Positions 7,421 to 12,114 of a stretch of 12,114 bases of DNA are shown here, piece after piece. The position numbers and the translations under genes were made by a program. The notes beneath the pieces were generated by a model. The model made no database searches. It had not been told where the DNA came from and saw only the letters and a program-made list of their open reading frames with translations. Every line of letters begins with the position of its first letter. Position 1 is the first letter of the stretch. Location: contig NZ_LXET01000049.1 in NCBI RefSeq assembly GCF_001655005.1, positions 1-12,114 on the forward strand, read 5' to 3'. The DNA is from Hafnia paralvei ATCC 29927. GTDB taxonomy: Bacteria; Pseudomonadota; Gammaproteobacteria; Enterobacterales; Enterobacteriaceae.

Positions 7421-7436
7421 TGTGATCGCGATTACA
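7421..7436. promoter_or_regulatory. CRP-like site upstream of agaR
   Basis: TGTGA-N6-TTACA (7421-7436) matches the CRP core TGTGA-N6-TCACA at 9 of 10 defined positions, and the spacer TCGCGA is itself palindromic. Its placement suits cAMP-CRP activation of the minus-strand aga operon, that is, glucose repression. Confidence 0.65.
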
Positions 7437-7502
7437 GCCTACTTTTTCAGCAAAATAGGCCCAAAAACCTTTCAATTTAAAATACAGTGAAAGCAATATA
7501 GC

Positions 7503-7522
7503 GAAATGAGAGAAATGAAAAT
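7503..7522. promoter_or_regulatory. Candidate second AgaR operator (GAAATGA repeats)
   Basis: GAAATGA occurs at 7503-7509 and 7512-7518, a 9-bp period, followed by AAAT. A further GTGAAAGC lies at 7487-7494. The GAAATGAAAA part resembles the reverse complement of the TTTCRTTT-type consensus I recall for E. coli AgaR. Two operator clusters about 130 bases apart would permit looping repression; that is inference. Confidence 0.4.
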
Positions 7523-7587
7523 CTGTGAGTTGATTGGCTTTCTAGCGCCCCTCAGAGGCAAAAACGGACTCTTAACAACGAAAGATG

Positions 7588-7608
7588 AAGCTTTTCATGT
7601 GAAAGCTT
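7588..7608. promoter_or_regulatory. Inverted repeat AAGCTTTTCA/TGAAAGCTT in divergent region
   Basis: AAGCTTT (7588-7594) is complementary to AAAGCTT (7602-7608), with one further wobble pair inside. TTTCA and TGAAA half-sites sit within it. It may be a third regulator-binding site. Read on the plus strand it is followed by AAGATTTTATTT, so a weak terminator is the alternative reading. Confidence 0.35.
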
Positions 7609-7625
7609 AAGATTTTATTTAGTGA

Positions 7626-7641
7626 AGTGATCATGATCACA
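7626..7641. promoter_or_regulatory. CRP-like site for the plus-strand gene at 7901
   Basis: AGTGA-N6-TCACA, with a palindromic spacer TCATGA, matches the CRP core at 9 of 10 positions. It lies within a broader near-palindrome reading TGAAGTG on the left and CACTTCA on the right. It is about 260 bases before the next plus-strand gene. A nearby -10-like CATAAA (7657-7662) could use it, giving a leader of more than 200 bases. Confidence 0.6.
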
Positions 7642-7720
7642 CTTCATATCATTAGCCATAAAACGGGAGCCAAACATCTGGCGTTTTCTCAGAAAAATTA
7701 AGATGGGTAGTAACAGGTAA

Positions 7721-7843
7721 ATGAAAAAAGAAGTGCCATCACGCACAGTAAAACGCGCCCCTGTGCTATCACCGAACACGTCTGCGCGGAAATATGCTCA
7801 ACAACGCCCAGTCAGATTTAATCACGCTAATTCAATGAGATAA
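7721..7843 (+). CDS. Candidate small ORF, 40 residues, very basic
   Basis: An open frame from ATG 7721 to TAA 7843 encodes a 40-residue peptide starting MKKEVPSRTVKR with 10 Lys/Arg residues and only one acidic residue. An AGG lies just 4 bases before the ATG, so the ribosome site is weak. It lies in the presumed leader of the plus-strand glycosidase-like gene. I do not recognise it. An open frame of this length arises by chance fairly often, so it may be only an accident; a leader peptide or small protein is the alternative. Confidence 0.2.
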   Translation: MKKEVPSRTVKRAPVLSPNTSARKYAQQRPVRFNHANSMR

Positions 7844-7873
7844 TCCTTCTTACCCTCTCTGTGACCTGCTTTG

Positions 7874-7893
7874 GAAATTTAAAACGCTATTTC
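7874..7893. promoter_or_regulatory. GAAAT-N10-ATTTC inverted repeat just before the 7901 gene
   Basis: GAAAT (7874-7878) and ATTTC (7889-7893) form an inverted repeat 8 bases before the predicted start codon. Its half-sites resemble the GAAA motifs near agaR. It could be an operator or could be chance in an A/T-rich stretch. Confidence 0.25.
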
Positions 7894-7900
7894 AGTTACA

Positions 7901-9613
7901 ATGGCTACCTCAACGCTCTCACTGGACAGCACCATGTGGAAGATTCGCGCGCTCGAATTGAATAATCAGGAAATGTGGAACTGGCAGCAAGCGACAACGA
8001 TTGCCGATTACGCACATGAGCAAGGGTTTACCACGCTGGTCGTTGGGCAAGCCGAATTGTTGGATAAACTGGTGATGCCGGAGGGATATACGCCTCGTCA
8101 TTTCAACGATCGGTTGAGCAGCCAGCAACGCGCACGCTGTATCTATCTCAATAGGCTGGCGCAATACTGCCAACAGCTTGGCCTGACGTTTTATTTGCAG
8201 GCTAAAGAGATTTCATTTCCGGTGGAAATCTTGCTGTGCCACCCACAGCTGTTCGACGTTCGAGGAAACTTTCATTTTGACGGCGCATTTTGGAGCCAAT
8301 ATTTAGCCGCGAAGTTGGAACTGGTTGCCCGACAAATTCCGGCGATGACGGGCATTTTGCTCGCCATCTCTAACACAGATAGCCTCCTGCCAATATCTGA
8401 ACCTTATGGTCAGGCGATAAATGCGCCTCACATCACCACGCCTCCTCGCCGTCAGGAAGAAAGCCTTGGTCTTTATCATCGTTTATTTTCTGCCGCTGCG
8501 GAGGTCATGAAGCTGCAAGACAAACATTTGGTATTACGCGTTTTTCCAGCCAGTAATAGCGATGTAGAGAATGTGCTCAGCGCGATCCAGCCCCTATCTG
8601 AGTCAGTATCTGTCTCCATCAAATTAACACCTGAACGTTTCTGGCCCGAGTTTCCCAATAACCCCGCCTTGTTAGACGTTACCGAGCGCGATGTGTGGGT
8701 TGAAATCGATCTTGTCGGCGAGGAAGTCGGCTGGGGAAATTTTCCCTTCATGCGTGTAGAGGAGATTCAGGGACGTCTGTTGTGGTGCCAAGCGAAAAAC
8801 CCTAGCATCAGCGGCGCACTATGTAAGATCAGCTGGGAGGGCATGGATAATCACTGGATTTTAGGGTGCATTAGCGAAATTAACCTGTTTTCCTGTACGC
8901 ATTTTTTGATGCCAGATGCTCATGCTAACAATGAAATTACCCTGCTAGCCCGCTGGTTGCAGCAGCGCTATCAATGGACTCCTGCAATGGAAGTGCTTGA
9001 ACAACTGCATAATCTACTAGAGCGAGCGCATCAGGCTTTATCCGGCGCAATTTACGCTCGACGCCATGTATTTCATCGACATAGTTTACTGCCAGAAAGC
9101 TATGGGCAAGCGATGTGGAGCCTGTATGGACAGTTAAACCGTAACCATTGGCTGCCCGGTTCAGAACGCGATATTCAATTTATCGCTGAAGCCAAGGAGA
9201 TGAGCGCCAATAATCTCTTTTTGCTGGCACAGGAAAAGGATCGGTCGTATCAGTTAGCGATCGAGCTACAGCGTGAAGCACTCACGTTTTCTCGACGAAC
9301 CGATATTCCAACAGAGCTTAAACGTCGCTGGGAACAAGAATGGCAGGGTTTTGCTCTCTACTGTCGGACTTTTGTTCATGCGCAAAAAGCCTTTTTTACC
9401 CTTCACTACTGTAAACAGGTAGAAAATACGTGGAGCCTGCGTGAGATTTGCCAAACCAATATTCAGGCACTCTACGGCACGGCGTATGAGATGGAGGATT
9501 TTTGCCTGCAGCACCGAGATTTTCCGGTTTCGATGCACGTTATGTTTGATGCCGAGCGAGCGAGGGCTTTAGCCAGCAGTCTCACTGAAGAGTTGAGTCA
9601 ATTAATGCAGTAA
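7901..9613 (+). CDS. Uncharacterised cytoplasmic protein, distant GH67 alpha-glucuronidase-like (putative)
   Basis: This 570-residue protein has no signal peptide or membrane segment. I do not recognise it as a named gene. Its middle part follows the order of landmarks I recall for GH67 alpha-glucuronidases: GILLAISNTDS (151-161), LVLRVFPAS (210-218), VSVSIKLTPERF (236-247), VWVEIDLVGEEVGW (265-278). In GH67 the equivalent positions carry the general acid Glu (KxxSEG), an Asp (KYGPMDF) and a Glu (QEYTG). Here they read NTDS, PERF and GEEVGW, so only the last acidic residue is clearly kept. The C-terminal third (about 355-560) looks largely helical. No convincing SD precedes the ATG at 7901, and Met12 (7934) is an alternative start. 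It is divergent from agaR and shares its regulatory region, pointing to a role in the same sugar pathway. The GH67 link is inference from recalled motifs; the protein itself is clearly a real, long, uninterrupted gene. Confidence 0.6.
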   Translation: MATSTLSLDSTMWKIRALELNNQEMWNWQQATTIADYAHEQGFTTLVVGQAELLDKLVMPEGYTPRHFNDRLSSQQRARCIYLNRLAQYCQQLGLTFYLQAKEISFPVEILLCHPQLFDVRGNFHFDGAFWSQYLAAKLELVARQIPAMTGILLAISNTDSLLPISEPYGQAINAPHITTPPRRQEESLGLYHRLFSAAAEVMKLQDKHLVLRVFPASNSDVENVLSAIQPLSESVSVSIKLTPERFWPEFPNNPALLDVTERDVWVEIDLVGEEVGWGNFPFMRVEEIQGRLLWCQAKNPSISGALCKISWEGMDNHWILGCISEINLFSCTHFLMPDAHANNEITLLARWLQQRYQWTPAMEVLEQLHNLLERAHQALSGAIYARRHVFHRHSLLPESYGQAMWSLYGQLNRNHWLPGSERDIQFIAEAKEMSANNLFLLAQEKDRSYQLAIELQREALTFSRRTDIPTELKRRWEQEWQGFALYCRTFVHAQKAFFTLHYCKQVENTWSLREICQTNIQALYGTAYEMEDFCLQHRDFPVSMHVMFDAERARALASSLTEELSQLMQ

Positions 9614-9628
9614 CGGCTTGGTATTTCA

Positions 9629-9653
9629 GTTCCCCCTACAACATCGGGGGAAC
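9629..9653. terminator. Hairpin between convergent genes, likely bidirectional terminator
   Basis: GTTCCCCC (9629-9636) and GGGGGAAC (9646-9653) form a perfect 8-bp stem with a 9-base loop. It lies between the stop codons of the 570-residue gene (9613) and yehS (9679). No long T-run follows immediately; TTTTT comes 15 bases later on the plus strand. Position supports a terminator, but efficiency is uncertain. Confidence 0.6.
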
Positions 9654-9678
9654 AGGTTGAAAAGCTATTTTTACAGAA

Positions 9679-10143
9679 TTAGCCTTTACGCACGCGAGCG
9701 GCCAAACCCTTCAAGAAATAACGCAGTAGCTGATCGCCACATTCACGATAATGCTTGTGACCATCGGCACGGAAAATAGCGCTGAGTTCAGATTCAGTGA
9801 CCGCAAAATCCTGAGATTTTAGAATCTCGATAATATCGACGGATTTCAGTTCAAAGGCCACACGCAGCTTTTTCAGAATGATGTTGTTAGTAATACGTCG
9901 TTCAACTTTAGGCGCAGGATACTTCTCATCCTTGCCTCGCTTGAAGAAAATCAGGCCATTCAAGAAATATCCCATGACAACATCAGGGCAAATCTTGAAT
10001 CCTTCTTCCCCTTCTTTGGTTACGAAGCTCGCCATTTCCTCCAGAGTCACCTTGGTGTCTGCCAGAGCTAAAATGCTGATCATTTTTTCGTTATTCAGAT
10101 TCAGCATGTAGCGAACGCTGCGTAAAACATCATTATTCATCAT
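9679..10143 (-). CDS. yehS: YehS family protein (DUF1456)
   Basis: This 154-residue protein is readily aligned from memory with E. coli YehS (DUF1456), whose function is unknown. It contains two copies of the family's domain. The first (about residues 3-70) runs from NDVLRSVRYMLNLNNEKM to PDVVMGYFLNGLIFFKRGKDE. The second (about 85-150) runs from NNIILKKLRVAFELKSVDI to ECGDQLLRYFLKGLAAR. (Each quoted stretch is partial.) Two adjacent ATGs (10143 and 10140) are possible starts, with GAGG 12 bases before the first. A TATAAT box lies upstream at 10219-10224. Nothing about the protein suggests sugar metabolism. It stands between the two glycosidase-like genes on the opposite strand and has its own promoter, so it is probably an unrelated neighbour. 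Confidence 0.93.
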   Translation of the reverse strand: MMNNDVLRSVRYMLNLNNEKMISILALADTKVTLEEMASFVTKEGEEGFKICPDVVMGYFLNGLIFFKRGKDEKYPAPKVERRITNNIILKKLRVAFELKSVDIIEILKSQDFAVTESELSAIFRADGHKHYRECGDQLLRYFLKGLAARVRKG

Positions 10144-10218
10144 TACCGGGTACTTCCTCTCAGTCGATTTAGTTCGCTATCTCCACAGAACGTAAAGGAG
10201 ATAAAAGCGTTAGCCCGC

Positions 10219-10224
10219 ATTATA
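10219..10224 (-). promoter_or_regulatory. yehS: -10 box of yehS promoter
   Basis: On the minus strand this hexamer is a perfect TATAAT, giving a start near 10212 and a leader of about 70 bases. I see no good -35 box 16-18 bases upstream. The CRP-like site at 10269-10284 lies about 64 bases upstream of that start, near the class I position. Confidence 0.5.
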
Positions 10225-10268
10225 GAGATATTCTGCTCATCACGTTGGAGAAATCTTCATCTGCTTGA

Positions 10269-10284
10269 TGTGAGCAATCTCACG
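10269..10284. promoter_or_regulatory. CRP-like site between yehS and the GH28 gene
   Basis: TGTGA-N6-TCACG matches the CRP core at 9 of 10 positions. A weaker match, TGTGA-N6-TTATA, follows at 10310-10325. Either divergent gene could be controlled. For the GH28 gene it would activate a promoter with a -10-like TATAAA at 10322-10327, giving a start near 10334. Confidence 0.5.
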
Positions 10285-10331
10285 CTTAGATTTTCAGCGC
10301 TAACTCAAATGTGATCCAGATTATAAATTGC

Positions 10332-10347
10332 CCGTCTGGCAAGACGG
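10332..10347 (+). terminator. Small terminator-like hairpin in the GH28 gene leader
   Basis: CCGTCT (10332-10337) and AGACGG (10342-10347) form a perfect 6-bp stem with the tetraloop GGCA, followed by TTTT. The stem is short for a strong terminator. It lies 113 bases before the GH28 start codon, so if transcripts begin upstream it could attenuate them. The rest of this 317-base gap (10144-10460) shows no further gene. Confidence 0.4.
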
Positions 10348-10460
10348 TTTTGTGAGGGGGCTCGCTAGCTAAGGATTTCTGCGATGACGCCGCATAGCGC
10401 TGAACCATTTCCTCATGCTGAGATATTCCTCATCCCCCCTTCTTTGATTGAAGAACTGTT

Positions 10461-11795
10461 ATGAAGCTCGCTATTGCTCAATTTTCACCGGCTGCGGACG
10501 GTATAACCCGCGATACGCAAAAATTCCAGCACGCACTCGACCTTATCAGCGCCCACGGCGGAGGGACTTTATATGTCGATAGTGGGCGCTATATGTTGGG
10601 CGGCTTATTGTTAGGTTCTAACACCTGTTTGCATCTGGAGGCGGGTGCTGAGCTTATCGTCAGCGATAACTATCAGGACTTTGATCAAGCCAGAACTCAC
10701 AGTTCTGCTGAATGCTCTGACCGCGCTTTTCTCTACGCGCTAAATGCTCAGAACATTACCATCTGTGGATCTGGCAAAATTTTTGGTAGCGCGGACGCCT
10801 ACTTCTCTGCAACACCCAACGAGCAAGGTTATCGGATACCGCTGGAGCTGCGTCCACGTATTATTGTTTTCGAAGGATGCCAAAACGTACAACTACGCGA
10901 GTTCACCATTGAACATGCACCGATGTGGACAATTCATCTGGTGAGCTGTAATAACGTAAAAATCAGCGAACTCACGGTACAAAACGATTTGACGATGGCG
11001 AATACCGACGCACTCGACATCGACAGCTGCCAGTTAGTACATATCACTAATAGCCTGTTTAGCGCCGCCGATGATGCGATTTGTTTGAAAACCACACGAA
11101 AACCTGCGTTTTTACAGCAGCCAGCGCAGCAAATTGTTATCTCGAACTGCACGTTGCAATCCAAAAGCTGTGCATTAAAAATTGGCACCGAGACTTTCGC
11201 CGATATTGAAGACGTGAGCGTCTCTAACTGCACTATTTATCAATCAAACCGTGGTATCGGTATTATCTCTCGCGACGGCGGCCATCTGCGACGCATGCAG
11301 TTCAGCCACATCATGTTTACCTGTCAAACCGCACACCCTTGCCACTGGGGAAAAGCCGATCCGTTGTTCGTTTCCGTTCGTCATCGTGATCCCGCAATTA
11401 CGCCGGGAAAAATAGAGTGGATAAGTTTCTCCCATCTTTCGGGGATCAGCGAAGGGGCGATTAACTTACACAGCACGCCTGCTGGCATGGTTAGCCATAT
11501 TCGCATTGACCACTTACAACTTGAACAACGGCAAACAGATTCTCCCGAGCAAGGGCTATACGATGTACGCCCTCCCTGTAATCCACTGCGCCCAACGGGA
11601 ATGGGATTAGATAATGCCTACTGCCTCGATCCTGACACACAGCGGGCTTTTGGTGTCGAATCCTATCCGCACGGTATGCCCGTCATCTATGCCGTTGGTG
11701 TAGAAGATTTAACGCTAGAGCAACTGTCAGTACAACGGCCAGATCCGCTTCCTGAGGGATGGAATAGTGAACATATTGAGTTGGTGGAGGAGTGA
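10461..11795 (+). CDS. Glycoside hydrolase family 28-like protein, cytoplasmic
   Basis: This 444-residue right-handed beta-helix protein belongs to the polygalacturonase (GH28) family, whose members hydrolyse alpha-linked galacturonic acid or related residues. Catalytic-site motifs are present in order: NTDALD (181-186; Asp183) and ADDAICLK (203-210; Asp204, Asp205). The next GH28 motif, usually GHG with the conserved His, reads LKIGTET (239-245). The RIK motif is replaced by NRGIGIISRDGG (263-274). Such GxE-type variants occur in exo-acting and non-pectin GH28 branches. The N-terminus MKLAIAQFSPAADG lacks a signal peptide, so it should act in the cytoplasm on imported oligosaccharides. A weak SD (GAAG, 8 bases) precedes the ATG. 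The tail after residue 365, rich in Pro and Gly, is unfamiliar to me. The stop lies about 30 bases from the right repeat. Substrate cannot be assigned. Confidence 0.85.
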   Translation: MKLAIAQFSPAADGITRDTQKFQHALDLISAHGGGTLYVDSGRYMLGGLLLGSNTCLHLEAGAELIVSDNYQDFDQARTHSSAECSDRAFLYALNAQNITICGSGKIFGSADAYFSATPNEQGYRIPLELRPRIIVFEGCQNVQLREFTIEHAPMWTIHLVSCNNVKISELTVQNDLTMANTDALDIDSCQLVHITNSLFSAADDAICLKTTRKPAFLQQPAQQIVISNCTLQSKSCALKIGTETFADIEDVSVSNCTIYQSNRGIGIISRDGGHLRRMQFSHIMFTCQTAHPCHWGKADPLFVSVRHRDPAITPGKIEWISFSHLSGISEGAINLHSTPAGMVSHIRIDHLQLEQRQTDSPEQGLYDVRPPCNPLRPTGMGLDNAYCLDPDTQRAFGVESYPHGMPVIYAVGVEDLTLEQLSVQRPDPLPEGWNSEHIELVEE

Positions 11796-11890
11796 GGGGC
11801 TTCATTTGGGATTCATGATGAAACACGATGCAATGTTTCGTTCGCTGATGTCACCGTTGTGTAATATTCCGCCCGCCTGTTCATACCGAG

Positions 11891-11912
11891 CTTCATTGAT
11901 ACACTGATGAAG
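11891..11912. other. Hairpin CTTCAT/ATGAAG in right repeat
   Basis: CTTCAT (11891-11896) pairs with ATGAAG (11907-11912) around a 10-base loop. In the left copy (367-388) five of the six pairs remain. Confidence 0.55.
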
Positions 11913-11920
11913 GCGTACGG

Positions 11921-11948
11921 GCAGAGACCACCAGCGCGTGGTCTCTGC
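11921..11948. other. Hairpin 2 of right repeat, perfect 11-bp stem
   Basis: GCAGAGACCAC (11921-11931) pairs perfectly with GTGGTCTCTGC (11938-11948) around CAGCGC. It lies about 125 bases after the GH28 stop codon and is the strongest hairpin there. CTTTTA follows after a short gap, so it may help end transcription or protect the mRNA 3' end. Confidence 0.8.
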
Positions 11949-12020
11949 ACTCGCGCGCTTTTATCCGAGACGCCATCTCCGCTCCGGTTTGGTATCGCCC
12001 ATCCCGGGCGCCCCAAACTC

Positions 12021-12044
12021 CGTCACGACATCCCTGTCGTGCCG
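12021..12044. other. Hairpin 1 of right repeat, covarying with 89-114
   Basis: CGTCACGAC (12021-12029) pairs with GTCGTGCCG (12036-12044) around ATCCCT, with one mismatch. Compared with the left copy, three stem positions have changed on both sides so that pairing is kept, while the loop is unchanged. Confidence 0.75.
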
Positions 12045-12114
12045 GCTCTCCCTGCCAAGACTTAAACTAAAAACTGCGAGCTTTGGGTTTTGACCTTTTC
12101 CGGCACATTACCGG

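Larger units (their letters stand above)
11826..12114 (+). repeat. Right copy of the structured dispersed repeat
   Basis: This is the inverted counterpart of 1-453, about 290 bases long and without the extra segment of the left copy. It starts about 30 bases after the stop codon of the GH28 gene and reads, relative to that gene, in the same direction as the left copy does relative to kbaY. Open frames across it (for example 11813-12016, minus strand) share the peptide GRPGWAIPNRSGDG with the left copy, but only because the DNA is repeated. The right end, TTGACCTTTTCCGGCAC, matches the left window end, and the final nine bases lie outside the alignable part. Confidence 0.85.

Noticed and set aside
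10310..10325. Second CRP site TGTGA-N6-TTATA
   Set aside because: Only one half-site is good, so it is mentioned with the stronger site and not listed alone.
11813..12016. 67-codon minus-strand frame in the right repeat
   Set aside because: It shares GRPGWAIPNRSGDG with the left copy only through DNA repetition, diverges after the hairpin and has no ribosome site. It runs antisense to the expected transcript.
1..12114. Composite transposon or IS pair
   Set aside because: No transposase, no terminal inverted repeats within a copy and no visible target duplication. The repeats are too short and too structured to be insertion sequences.

Overview
The window looks like chromosomal DNA of an enteric gammaproteobacterium (order Enterobacterales). 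The evidence is an aga-type amino-sugar operon with enterobacterial proteins, a yehS (DUF1456) homologue, CRP-like sites and roughly 50% GC. Hafnia or a near relative would fit, but that is a guess from overall feel and is not demonstrated.

Layout. (1) Positions 1-453 hold one copy of a structured, non-coding repeat. (2) Positions 465-7332, all on the minus strand and read right to left, hold agaR - kbaZ - agaS - agaV - agaW - agaE - agaF - kbaY. These are a DeoR-family repressor, both subunits of tagatose-1,6-bisphosphate aldolase, the galactosamine-6-phosphate deaminase/isomerase, and a complete mannose-family PTS permease (EIIB, EIIC, EIID, EIIA). (3) Positions 7333-7900 are a 568-base divergent regulatory region with two CRP-like sites, GAAA/TTTC repeat motifs that look like AgaR operators, and one candidate 40-codon ORF. 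(4) Positions 7901-9613 (+) encode a 570-residue cytoplasmic protein that I read as a distant relative of GH67 alpha-glucuronidases. (5) yehS (9679-10143, minus) follows convergently, with a hairpin between. (6) Positions 10461-11795 (+) encode a GH28-type beta-helix glycosidase without a signal peptide. (7) Positions 11826-12114 hold the second, inverted copy of the repeat.

How it may work together. The PTS would import and phosphorylate galactosamine, N-acetylgalactosamine or a small GalNAc-containing oligosaccharide. AgaS converts galactosamine-6-P to tagatose-6-P, a kinase from elsewhere makes the bisphosphate, and KbaY/KbaZ splits it to triose phosphates. No GalNAc-6-P deacetylase (AgaA) is present, so either NagA substitutes or the substrate is galactosamine. 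The two uronic-acid-type glycosidase homologues, both apparently intracellular, suggest an imported uronic acid-GalNAc oligosaccharide; this is inference.

The most unusual element is the repeat pair. The copies share about 90% identity over their cores, yet in one stem most differences are compensatory, so base pairing is kept while sequence changes. Both copies sit just 3' of a gene, in the same orientation relative to that gene's transcription.
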